Source: Subsaximicrobium wynnwilliamsii
Lineage (GTDB): Bacteria > Bacteroidota > Bacteroidia > Flavobacteriales > Flavobacteriaceae
Reading direction: 5' to 3'
Length of the DNA stretch: 64,000 nucleotides
NCBI RefSeq assembly: GCF_007997225.1
Contig: NZ_VORM01000005.1
Location: 124,001 to 188,000 of the forward strand
Shown: piece after piece, positions 46,466-55,040 of the stretch
Numbering within the stretch: position 1 is the first letter of the stretch
How the letters are laid out: each line of letters starts with the position of its first letter
Made by a program: the position numbers and the translations under genes
The notes under the pieces: generated by a model
Told to the model about the DNA's origin: nothing
Seen by the model: the letters and a program-made list of their open reading frames with translations, nothing else
Databases searched by the model: none

Positions 46466-46969
46466 TCATTTTGCGTACAAAACCGAATCCAAGACCTTAA
46501 ATTTAAGCTCCTTTCGATCTGTGATATCATACTGCAAAAGCATTTCGCCCCAATAGCTGCCATCTGTAAAACTGGCAATGATCCATTTGTGGTTGAGCAA
46601 TTTGATCTCATCGATGAGCATTTTGTTTTCGGTCATTGATGCGAAGGGCACCAAAGGATGTTCTGCGCCCTCATAGATGTTGAGACTCATCAACTGATCT
46701 TTGATAAAGGGGATGAATTCAGAAATCACATAACCTTCATTTTCAATATAGGTCATGGCATCATCGTTGGTATCAAAATTGAAACTGTAGATGTTTGGCT
46801 GTTCGCGATCATTCATATTACGAATGGAATCCTTATAAACTTCATTGGTGTCCATAAACCGGTTGAGGCGTTGGTCATAATCCTCTAAAACCTTCTTGGA
46901 ATTCACATATTGAAAAACAACCAATAAAAGAGTAAAAATAAAAAGGTACATGAAAAGACGTTGTTTCAT
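46466..46969 (-). CDS. Membrane-anchored protein of unknown function
   Basis: Protein of 167 residues with one N-terminal helix (about 6-22, FMYLFIFTLLLVVFQYV). A coiled-coil-prone charged stretch follows (SKKVLEDYDQRLNRFMD), then a soluble alpha/beta domain (NIYSFNFDTNDDAMTYIENEG; KWIIASFTDGSYWGEMLLQY). No catalytic motif is obvious. It lies 3 bp after the MBL-fold hydrolase stop, so the two are very probably one operon. Confidence 0.8.
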   Translation of the reverse strand: MKQRLFMYLFIFTLLLVVFQYVNSKKVLEDYDQRLNRFMDTNEVYKDSIRNMNDREQPNIYSFNFDTNDDAMTYIENEGYVISEFIPFIKDQLMSLNIYEGAEHPLVPFASMTENKMLIDEIKLLNHKWIIASFTDGSYWGEMLLQYDITDRKELKFKVLDSVLYAK

Positions 46970-46972
46970 AAT

Positions 46973-47734
46973 CTAAAGTGCTATTTGTAAGTTATCGTAT
47001 GCTAAAAATACATTTTTGGGCAGCTTTTTCTGAACGTCCTCATGAAAACCGAGAAAATGGCTAATATGTGTAAGGTAGGCGCGTTCTGGGTTTACATCTT
47101 CAATGAACTCCAAAGCCTCTTGCAAATTAAAATGGGAGATGTGCTCAGTTTCACGTAAGGCATTTATTACCAAAACCTTAACGCCTTTTAATTTTTCACG
47201 TTCTTCAGTTGCTACGGTCTTCATATCTGTGAGGTATGCAAATTCAGCAAATCGAAACCCGAAAACCTGCAACTTATGATGGTAGCCATTTATGGGCATT
47301 ACCTCAATATTACCAAGGGTAAAGGGTTCATTTTTTATCTCATGCTGTATCACACTCGGCACCCCGGGATATTTGTCTTTGCTGGTAAAAATGTAATCAA
47401 AACGTTTGGTCAATTCACCAAGTACGCGTTTGTGCGCATAGAATGGGATATCGCCCTGCCGGAAGTAAAAAGGTCTAATGTCATCTAAACCTGCGGTATG
47501 GTCGGCATGCTCATGGGTAAAGACAATACCATTGATTTTTGTGCAATTGGCGCGTAACATTTGTTGTCTAAAATCGGGACCACAATCAATCACATATTTG
47601 AATTCGTCCCATTCCACCAATACAGAAACCCGTAAACGTTTGTCTTTTGTATCGTTACTCAGGCAAACGGGATGTTCACTTCCAATTACAGGTATGCCTT
47701 GTGATGTGCCTGTTCCTAAAAATCTAATTTTCAA
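46973..47734 (-). CDS. MBL-fold metallohydrolase (PhnP-like phosphodiesterase)
   Basis: Protein of 253 residues with the metallo-beta-lactamase motif FTHEHADHTAGLDDIRPF, an N-terminal FLGTGTSQGIPVIG, DCGPDFRQQML, and later metal ligands in INGYHHKLQVFGF and YLTHISHFLGFHED. The layout matches the PhnP/cyclic phosphodiesterase branch. It is followed by a membrane-anchored gene and is divergent from the 47859 gene. Confidence 0.9.
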   Translation of the reverse strand: MKIRFLGTGTSQGIPVIGSEHPVCLSNDTKDKRLRVSVLVEWDEFKYVIDCGPDFRQQMLRANCTKINGIVFTHEHADHTAGLDDIRPFYFRQGDIPFYAHKRVLGELTKRFDYIFTSKDKYPGVPSVIQHEIKNEPFTLGNIEVMPINGYHHKLQVFGFRFAEFAYLTDMKTVATEEREKLKGVKVLVINALRETEHISHFNLQEALEFIEDVNPERAYLTHISHFLGFHEDVQKKLPKNVFLAYDNLQIAL

Positions 47735-47800
47735 AATAAATATGTTTATGCGCTAAGGAAATTTTCTGCGTATTTTAAGATAGAACAAAAATAAACTTAT

Positions 47801-47833
47801 TTTTTTGTTTCCCCTGTCAAATTGATATCTTTG
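47801..47833 (+). promoter_or_regulatory. Promoter of the 47859 gene
   Basis: TTTTTTG at 47801-47807, 18 bp, then TATCTTTG at 47826-47833: a very good match to the flavobacterial TTG / TAnnTTTG consensus. The expected start is near 47840, about 20 bases before the ATG. Confidence 0.6.
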
Positions 47834-47858
47834 TTGTACTTACAAACCCAAGCTAGAA

Positions 47859-49310
47859 ATGGAAATAACCTTAAAGGGAGACAAAGAATTTGATGAGATT
47901 CCCTCATTAAAAACCAAATGTCTTCGCATTAACCTGAACGAGAATATTTACGGTACTTTTGCCGAAATTGGGGCAGGTCAAGAAACTGTAAGGCAGTTCT
48001 TTAGGGCTGGTGGAGGTTCTGGAACCATTGCCAAGGCAATGTCTGCCTATGATAAGGCCTTTAGTGATGCCATTTATGGTATTGAGGATGATAAGCGTTA
48101 CGTTACCGAGGCACGACTTAGAAAAATGCTGAATCACGAAATCAATCTCATGGAACAACGTTTATCGCGTGAGGAACATCCCAACAAAATGTTCTTTTCC
48201 TATGCCAATACCGTTGCCACCATCGATTTTGCAAAGAAATACAAAGGCCATGGCTGGGTTGGCATCAAATACCAAGTGGATGCGGAGGAAGCTTATAATG
48301 AGATCGTGCTCCATTTGAGGTTCAAGGAAAATGATGCGCGATTGCAACAAGAAACCTTGGGGGTCTTGGGCACTAATCTAATTTATGGTGCTTACTATAA
48401 ATACAATGAACCCAAAAAATTACTGCGTTACCTTTATGATCATTTGGACAAGGATCAAGTCGAAATTGACACCATTAATTTTGCAGGACCGGTTTTTGAA
48501 AATGTAGATAACCGTTTAATGAGCTTGCAATTGGTTAAAAACGGGATGACCGATGCCGTTATGTTCGCTCCAGATGGCAATAATGTATTACCAGCAAAAG
48601 TACTTTACAAAAAGAATATCTTGGCACTACGCGGTAGCTTTAGACCGGTGACGAAGGTCAATATGGACATGTATAAGAAATCCTATGATATGTTCATCAA
48701 CGAAAATAAAGTTGATCTTGATAAAACCCAAGTGATTTTTGAAATAACCCTCTCCAACCTGCGTGCGGAAGGCGAGATCGATGAGCAGGATTTCATGGAT
48801 AGAGCCAAACTGTTGTGTTCTTTAGGGCAAACGGTACTGATTTCCAATTTTCAGGAATATTATAAATTGGTCGAATATTTTTCACAATACACCAAAAGCC
48901 GAATGGGTCTTGCCATGGGCGTCAATAACCTAGTTGATATCTTTGACGAGAAATATTATCGCCATTTGAGCGGTGGTATTTTGGAAGCCTTCGGAAAACT
49001 CTTCTTCAAGGACCTTCGTGTCTACCTCTACCCAATGAAAAACGACGATGGCACCATTACCGACAGTGAAAATCTGAAGGTTCACCCACGTATGAAAGAG
49101 CTCTACAAATTCTTCAAGTATAACGGAAAAGTAGTGGATATTACAGATTATGATGAATCCATTCTAACTATTTTCTCAAGAAATGTGCTCAAAGCCATTG
49201 CCGATGGCAAAGACGACTGGGACCACATGTTGCCTCCAGGCGTTTCAAAATTAATCAAGGAAAAGAGTCTGTTTGGCTGTGAAACCGAGCAGGTGTATTT
49301 GGATGAATAG
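47859..49310 (+). CDS. Conserved protein of unknown function (483 residues)
   Basis: Soluble protein with a glycine-rich early segment (EIGAGQETVRQFFRAGGGSGTIAK, read as two parts around FFRAGG), acidic and Lys-rich surfaces, and no signal peptide or membrane helix. Other blocks are NFAGPVFENVDNRLMSLQLV, MFAPDGNNVLPAKVLYKK and VLISNFQEYYKLVEYFSQ. I recall similar proteins in Bacteroidota carrying inconsistent labels (TonB receptor, NMN adenylyltransferase), neither of which the sequence supports. It has a strong promoter. Function is unknown. Confidence 0.88.
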   Translation: MEITLKGDKEFDEIPSLKTKCLRINLNENIYGTFAEIGAGQETVRQFFRAGGGSGTIAKAMSAYDKAFSDAIYGIEDDKRYVTEARLRKMLNHEINLMEQRLSREEHPNKMFFSYANTVATIDFAKKYKGHGWVGIKYQVDAEEAYNEIVLHLRFKENDARLQQETLGVLGTNLIYGAYYKYNEPKKLLRYLYDHLDKDQVEIDTINFAGPVFENVDNRLMSLQLVKNGMTDAVMFAPDGNNVLPAKVLYKKNILALRGSFRPVTKVNMDMYKKSYDMFINENKVDLDKTQVIFEITLSNLRAEGEIDEQDFMDRAKLLCSLGQTVLISNFQEYYKLVEYFSQYTKSRMGLAMGVNNLVDIFDEKYYRHLSGGILEAFGKLFFKDLRVYLYPMKNDDGTITDSENLKVHPRMKELYKFFKYNGKVVDITDYDESILTIFSRNVLKAIADGKDDWDHMLPPGVSKLIKEKSLFGCETEQVYLDE

Positions 49311-49473
49311 GATTCAATCATAGATACTTTACGCCGTTTAAATTATGTGTAGCATTCTTAAATAGTGCTGGGTATTTCCTTCATTTCGATAACGTTAATT
49401 ATTATATGAATTCGAGTTATGGCTCGTTTGTTTTTTGTCTACTTTCGCCCTCAAATTAAAAACCGAACATAAA

Positions 49474-49983
49474 ATGAAAAAAGTATTCTTATTATTAATG
49501 GCAACTGTAATGTTGTCTGTAAGTTGTGAAGATAACAGTAAGAAAAAAGATCTTGCTGAGCAGCGCAACAGCCTAATGGTCGAAAATGACAGCATCAATG
49601 CTCATCAGGACAAAATCATGGCAGCCCACAAAGAGATGATGGCAGCCCACCAAATGTTTTCTGAAAAACTGAAAGGCATGGAAGTGAAAGATTCTTCTAT
49701 GTTGGAAGTTATTGCAAAGCATGATGTGATGCTCAAAAGACATGAAGCTGAAGCGAAAGGAAACGAGACCATGTTGGCAGGCCATAAAGAGCTGACTTCA
49801 GATTTCGATCAAATGAGCGAAGCTGAAATGGAAACGCAAATCACTCAAATGAAAGAAGATCATAATAAGGTCAAGAGTAGCCAATCTGAAATTATGGACC
49901 AGCAACAAACCATGATGGACGACCATCAAAAGCTGAAAGATAACATGGCTAATGAAATGAATAAGGATAAGGTAAAATCCTAA
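49474..49983 (+). CDS. Met/His-rich coiled-coil lipoprotein
   Basis: Protein of 169 residues from ATG 49474 with a lipoprotein signal MKKVFLLLMATVMLSVSC. The mature part is almost entirely helical and coiled-coil-like. It is rich in Met, His, Lys and Glu, with recurring patterns such as AAHKEMMAAHQMF, AKHDVMLKRHEAE and QTMMDDHQKLKDN. A metal-binding or envelope-tether role is possible. A T-rich element (TACTTTCG at 49439-49446) is near a TAnnTTTG -7 box. It is followed by a terminator. Confidence 0.82.
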   Translation: MKKVFLLLMATVMLSVSCEDNSKKKDLAEQRNSLMVENDSINAHQDKIMAAHKEMMAAHQMFSEKLKGMEVKDSSMLEVIAKHDVMLKRHEAEAKGNETMLAGHKELTSDFDQMSEAEMETQITQMKEDHNKVKSSQSEIMDQQQTMMDDHQKLKDNMANEMNKDKVKS

Positions 49984-50014
49984 CATTAGGCGATTAAAAT
50001 CTGAACAAAAAGAT

Positions 50015-50048
50015 CCAAATTTCGAAACTCGGAATTTGGGTTTTTTTG
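50015..50048 (+). terminator. Terminator after the Met/His-rich lipoprotein gene
   Basis: CCAAATT and AATTTGG form the stem around an 11-base loop, followed by GTTTTTTTG. Confidence 0.85.
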
Positions 50049-50132
50049 TTTTTATAATGTTCACTTCGCTTCAGAATTCTAGATTTTATATTGGTAATTA
50101 AGATCAATGGTAATTCCACTTTTTTTAGCAGA

Positions 50133-52001
50133 AGATAATGGTGAAAAATACCAACATCGGCACTTCAACAACAAACAATAACAGCACGCAGGTTTACGGT
50201 TTAAATTATATCGTTTTTTTTAATAATTACAGAGATCTCAAATCGAGATTTTCATTTGAGCGAAGCCATCGTTGGTGTTTTCCACCAACAATCCCAACCG
50301 AGTGAGATAAAAGCAAAATAAAAAACGAAATCCCATCACAAGCGCGAAGCCATTGTTGGTGTTTTGCACTGACAATCACAACCGAGTGAGATAAAAACCA
50401 ATTAAAAAACGAAATCCCATCACAAGCGCGAAGCCATTGTTGGTGTTTTCCACCAACAATCCCAATCGAGTGAGCCCACCGTCAAAATCAAAACTACAGA
50501 TACTTTTTTTTACAAAATTATAAACCTAATTGACGGAAGCTAAATATGACAGATTTAAATGAGCCTCTGCAATTCAAATGGTTTATAGAAAGGGACATCT
50601 CTATTTTTTTGGATGAACCAAAATCCAAGACAATGAGAAGATGTTGGTGGAAAACACCAACATCGGCACTTCAACAACAAACAATAGCAGCACGCAGGTT
50701 TAGGGTTTGAAATAAATCGTTTTTGATGTTTAGTAAACCCTCAGACATTAAACTGAAATTTTCACAAGCGTGAAGCCATCGTTGGTGTTTTCCACCAACA
50801 ATCACAACCGCGTGAGTCCACCGCCAATATAAAAACTACAGATACTTTTTTTTACAAAATTATGAACCTAATTGACGGAAGCCAAATATGTCAGATTTAA
50901 ATGAGCCTCTGCAATTCAAATGGTTTTCAGAAAGGGACATCTCTGTTTTTTGAATGAACCAAAATCCAAGACAATGAGAAGATGTTGGTGGAAAACACCA
51001 ACATCGGCACTTCAACAACAAACAATAACAGCACGCAGGTTTACTGTTTAAATTATATCGTTTTTTTTAATAATTACAGAGATCTCAAATCGAGATTTTC
51101 ATTTGAGCGAAGCCATCGTTGGTGTTTTCCACCAACAATCCCAATCGAGTGAGATAAAAGCAAAATAAAAAACGAAATCCCATCACAAGCGTGAAGCCAT
51201 TGTTGGTGTTTTTCACAGACAATCACAACCGAGTGAGATAAAAGCAAAATAAAAAACGAAATCCCATCACAAGCGTGAAGCCATTGTTGGTGTTTTCCAC
51301 CAACAATCCCAACCGAGTGAGATAAAAGCAAAATAAAAAACGAAATCCCATCACAAGCGCGAAGCCATTGTTGGTGTTTTCCACCAACAATCCCAATCGA
51401 GTGAGATAAAAACCAATTAAAAAACGAAATCCCATCACAAACGCGAAGCCATTGTTGGTGTTTTCCACCAACAATCCCAATCGAGTGAGCCCACCGTCAA
51501 AATCAAAACTACAGATACTTTTTTTTACAAAATTATAAACCTAATTGACGGAAGCTAAATATGACAGATTTAAATGAGCCTCTGCAATTCAAATGGTTTA
51601 CAGAAAGGGACATCTCTGTTTTTTGGATGAACCAAAATCCAAGACAATGAGAAGATGTTGGTGGAAAACACCAACATCGGCACTTCAACAACAAACAATA
51701 ACAGCACGCAGGTTTAGGGTTTAAATTATATCGTTTTTTTTTAATAATTACAGAGATCTTAAATCGAGATTTCCATCTGAGCGAAGCCATTGTTGGTGTT
51801 TTCCACCAACAATCCCAATCGAGTGAGCCCACTGCCAATATCAAAACTACAGATACTCTTTTTTACAAAATTAAAAACCTAATTGACGGAAGCCAAATAT
51901 GTCAGATTTAAATGAGCCTCTGCAATTCAAATGGTTTACAGAAAGGGACATCTCTGTTTTTTGAATGAACCAAAATTCCCATTAGCGAGAAGATGTTGGT
52001 G
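50133..52001. repeat. Composite repeat array of modules A, B and C
   Basis: Module A (about 174 bp) starts with hairpin GTTGGTGGAAAACACCAAC and ends with its reverse complement GTTGGTGTTTTCCACCAAC and CGAGTGAG. Module B (84 bp) ends with the same hairpin and GAGTGAG. Module C (about 164 bp) contains GACGGAAGC(T/C)AAATATG and GAGCCTCTGCAATTCAAATG. Order: A 50133-50306, B 50307-50390, B 50391-50474, C 50475-50639, A 50640-50816, C 50817-50980, A 50981-51153, four B 51154-51489, C 51490-51653, A 51654-51827, C 51828-51991, then a truncated A. No gene of recognised family lies inside; short minus-strand ORFs are a by-product of the 84-bp period. Confidence 0.92.
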
Positions 52002-52013
52002 TCTGAAAAGATT

Positions 52014-52052
52014 AGACCTCACAGGTTATCAAAACCTGTGAGGTCTTTTTTT
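52014..52052 (+). terminator. 33-bp palindrome acting as a terminator at the array end
   Basis: AGACCTCACAGGTT and AACCTGTGAGGTCT around ATCAA, followed by seven T. It is the third copy of the palindrome family at 1522 and 2605. Here the T-run makes it a good terminator for plus-strand transcription out of the array. Confidence 0.8.
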
Positions 52053-52247
52053 AGTACTGACAACGCAGCTGGAACTCCCCTCCAATACTATTGACCAAGT
52101 AAAATGAGTGCTGATTTGAATATTGAAAGATTGGATTCTATTTCTCAAAACTGTACTAAAACACTTAACGCATGTCAAGATGAAAAACAGCACTGAAAAA
52201 CACCAAACTCAGCATTAGGAAACTTGCAAACTACTTGCTAATTGACA

Positions 52248-53528
52248 TTAGTTGCGATTGCAATCAAAACATTTTAGCAGTTTTGGGTTGAGTTTATTGT
52301 CTTCTGAGCCTTTTAGCGCTTCCGTGACTATACCTTGCCTATCGATCTCTGCTTTGAATTCCTTAGCATATTTTACCAAATCGTCCCGGCGTTGTTTGAT
52401 TTTACGGGTAATTTCGCTTCCGTTTAACTTAGCAATTGACTTTGGCCAGACGTTTAAGGAGGCATCTATGGTTTCATTGGTCATTAACTTTTGAAGTGCT
52501 TTGGCTTCCGCAGTAAATATGCTTTCTGGCGTATCAATCAAGAAATAGCGATCAAACGGATAAACCAGGCCTTCCATGAAATCAATTTTATCATCAAAAG
52601 AACGCAGGGTTGGAATAATCATGGGATGGCCTAAAATGGAGGGAATAATCCCTTCAGCATTGAAAAAAGCATTGTCGCGATCTCCTGGAATGGGAATGGC
52701 CAGATAATTACTATCAATTTTTTTAATCGCCCAGCCCCATTGTTTGGTGTGCCTGTCCCAATCTCCAATCAAAAAATCGAACAGTCGTGCTTTTATCAAC
52801 GCTCTCTTATCAATACTTAAATGGCTGCCTTGCTCCATTTTCAGTTTCTGAAGGTCTTCAGTATCCCGAATTTCAGTAATACTATCGAACTTGGTCCAAT
52901 CCACCCAGCTATCGGACTCATATTCCAATAGAAAAAGCCGATTGCCATATTTCTCATTATAATCCTTTAAAAAATCTTGCTTCGGAAGAAATACCATTTT
53001 TGGATGGGTATGGGGTATGTTGGCCGCTTCTGCCAATTGGGAGGCCAAAAGTGCGCCAAAAGGATGTTGGGCAGCAATTCCATCTACCACTATATTTTTC
53101 AAACCTAAGGTATAGGCAATATCAGGAATCAATGGTGTGGGATCTTTATTGACGCTTCGTAAACTATATTCAATGCCGTTAGGGCCTTCCAATTTTAGAG
53201 AGTGGGTTTGATTGCCTCCACCCTCTTCAAGTATCTTTACGCCACCACCAAATAAAGTATCTAAAAACAGGATTTGAACTGCAACCGGCTCAGACCACGC
53301 TTTGCGATACTGTTCCCCTTGCATTAGGTTTTTCACGAGATTGCTGTTGTAATTGGTGCTCGCAGCAATCAAGACAGAGTCGTATAATTTAAAATTGACC
53401 GTTTCACTATTTTTCGGACTTAAAATCTTGCTTCTGCCGAAGGTTTTGCTCGTACTGGAAACCGACCAATACAGCAATGCCACGAAAAGTAAAATTAAAA
53501 CGATTAGAGCTTTAAAAACGGTTTTCAA
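52248..53528 (-). CDS. Secreted or membrane-anchored protein with Fam20C/HipA-like kinase motifs
   Basis: Protein of 426 residues with an N-terminal hydrophobic segment (about 6-24). A glycine-rich strand (EGGGNQTHSLKL, 102-113) precedes a Lys strand (YSLRSVNKDP, 121-130). LFDFLIGDWDRHTKQWGW (about 249-266) resembles the DFLxGxxDRH catalytic loop of Fam20C-type secretory kinases. PIPGDRDNAFF (about 279-289) resembles the metal-binding Asp segment. The C-terminus has KCFDCNRN. I infer an envelope kinase-like fold; activity and substrate are not known. Bacteroidota proteins fused to BamA-type barrels carry a similar domain. Confidence 0.7.
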   Translation of the reverse strand: MKTVFKALIVLILLFVALLYWSVSSTSKTFGRSKILSPKNSETVNFKLYDSVLIAASTNYNSNLVKNLMQGEQYRKAWSEPVAVQILFLDTLFGGGVKILEEGGGNQTHSLKLEGPNGIEYSLRSVNKDPTPLIPDIAYTLGLKNIVVDGIAAQHPFGALLASQLAEAANIPHTHPKMVFLPKQDFLKDYNEKYGNRLFLLEYESDSWVDWTKFDSITEIRDTEDLQKLKMEQGSHLSIDKRALIKARLFDFLIGDWDRHTKQWGWAIKKIDSNYLAIPIPGDRDNAFFNAEGIIPSILGHPMIIPTLRSFDDKIDFMEGLVYPFDRYFLIDTPESIFTAEAKALQKLMTNETIDASLNVWPKSIAKLNGSEITRKIKQRRDDLVKYAKEFKAEIDRQGIVTEALKGSEDNKLNPKLLKCFDCNRN

Positions 53529-53737
53529 AATACAAATGGATTGGTTGATAATAGCTGAATTAAGATCTTAGCAACAACCCAAAATCAAAGATTCGAAATC
53601 AAATTAGTAATGATTTCAGTAAATGCGATGAATATAAGGCTGTTGCATATTTGCACGAAACAAAATTCAGATTGAAAGTTATTATAAAAATAAGACGCAA
53701 TGCAATAGATACGCAACATTTTTTAGCGCATTTGATT

Positions 53738-54685
53738 TTAAACCGTCAAATTCTTAACGATTTCCTTGACCGGTAAAATAGCATTGGTATGGGAGATGCT
53801 AGGCCCCGCGACCCAAACGGTTTTGTAGGTGGCTTGTGTTGCAGCTTTTTCGGTTGCTCGCATCCCAATGGCGAAACGAATCATCTTGACCCATTTTTTT
53901 AAGGTCTTGCTCTTATTGAGTAAAGTTTCCAACCAGGTGGCCTTGGTTCCAATTTTCTGAACATAAGGCGTATTGATCACTGTGCACGGCGTACCCGAAA
54001 TGCGTTGTGTCATCACAATATCTTCAGCGCCATAATCCACGCAGGCCTGCTTATACTCTTTGGTCACTTCAGCCTCTTCGGAAGCGATAAAGGGGCTCCC
54101 TATTGAGACACCTTCCGCACCATAACTCAGCATCAAATCAAGATCTGCTTTAGTGCCGACACCTCCCGCAGAAATCACCGGAATTGAAATGTTTGCCGTG
54201 AGCTGTTGAATCAGATCCTTGGGAGAGAGATTGCCTCTATGGCCGCCAGCCTCGTTATTCACAGCTATGGCTGCATCTGCCCCCAGACTTTCCACTTTTT
54301 TGGCGAAGTGCAAATCGGTAACATCGCAAAATACTTTGATGCCAGCAGCGTGAGCTTTTTTGATGGTCTCTTCCGGACTTCCCAATGAGGTAATTATAAA
54401 ATCACAACCTTCCTCACAAATTACGGTTAACTGATCTTTATATTTTAGGTTTGATTTGTTCACAATTAAATTGAAGCCGAAGGCACCCTGCCCCACTTTA
54501 TTGGCTTTCAGGGATTTTGCGGCCGCTCTCAGTTCTTCCAAAGTACGGTAATTCAATGCCGGAATACAGCCAGCGATCCCACTATTCATGGCTTCTGTGA
54601 CCATGGCCACGTTGGAAACCAAAAACATAGGGGCTTGGATGATTGGATATTTGATTTGAAGGAGTTGGGTCAATTTTGTGCTCAT
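53738..54685 (-). CDS. Nitronate monooxygenase family flavoprotein
   Basis: FMN-dependent TIM-barrel protein of 315 residues in the NMO/2-nitropropane dioxygenase family. YPIIQAPMFLVSNVAMVTEA, GAFGFNLIVNKSN, AVNNEAGGHRGN with the catalytic-type His, ISAGGVGTKADLDLMLSYGAEGVSIGSPF (FMN phosphate site, split here after LMLS) and MTQRISGTPCTVINTP are visible. It may oxidise alkyl nitronates. Related reductases such as FabK look similar, so the substrate is uncertain. Confidence 0.9.
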   Translation of the reverse strand: MSTKLTQLLQIKYPIIQAPMFLVSNVAMVTEAMNSGIAGCIPALNYRTLEELRAAAKSLKANKVGQGAFGFNLIVNKSNLKYKDQLTVICEEGCDFIITSLGSPEETIKKAHAAGIKVFCDVTDLHFAKKVESLGADAAIAVNNEAGGHRGNLSPKDLIQQLTANISIPVISAGGVGTKADLDLMLSYGAEGVSIGSPFIASEEAEVTKEYKQACVDYGAEDIVMTQRISGTPCTVINTPYVQKIGTKATWLETLLNKSKTLKKWVKMIRFAIGMRATEKAATQATYKTVWVAGPSISHTNAILPVKEIVKNLTV

Positions 54686-55040
54686 GAACGTCGTTTTTCT
54701 AAAAACAAATATAGTTTTTTTTATTATGCGTGCATAGGAAGACGAAGATGAAGATGAAGATGAAGATGAAGGTGAAGATGAAGACGAAGATGAAAGTGAA
54801 CTTGAACTTGAACTTGAACTTGAACTTGAACTTGAATTTGAATTTGAATACTGAGAACTCTTCTATCTCGCAAACCTGCCTGCCGGTAGGCTGGGGCGCA
54901 GAGCTCACTCTAATTTCAAGGTCTTTATTTGGTGTTTGATATTTTCTGAATCTTTTATTAGTAATTCTGAATACTGGGACTGGGACTGGGACTGCAGACT
55001 GAAAACTGCCAACTGAAGACTGAAAACTGAGATCTGAGAA
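54686..55040. other. Low-complexity spacer with two hexamer microsatellites and a palindrome
   Basis: GAAGAT-type hexamers run from about 54738 to 54795, then CTTGAA hexamers to about 54849. A TCTCGCAAACCTGCCTGCCG palindrome-family element follows at about 54867-54895, and GGGACT and GACTGAAAACT repeats lie at 54975-55035. ORFs through the hexamers give Lys-Phe alternation and are not genes. Confidence 0.8.

Noticed and set aside
51074-51480. Two 85-residue minus-strand ORFs with 28-residue repeats in the A/B/C array
   Set aside because: The 84-bp unit is a multiple of three, so frames stay open automatically. The proteins are copies of the DNA repeat with no start or domain signal.
50133-52001. 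CRISPR array
   Set aside because: Sequence between hairpins is itself repeated, not unique spacers, and there are no cas genes nearby.
54699-54939. ORFs of 69 residues on both strands with Lys-Phe or Lys-Met repeats
   Set aside because: They are translations of hexamer microsatellites.
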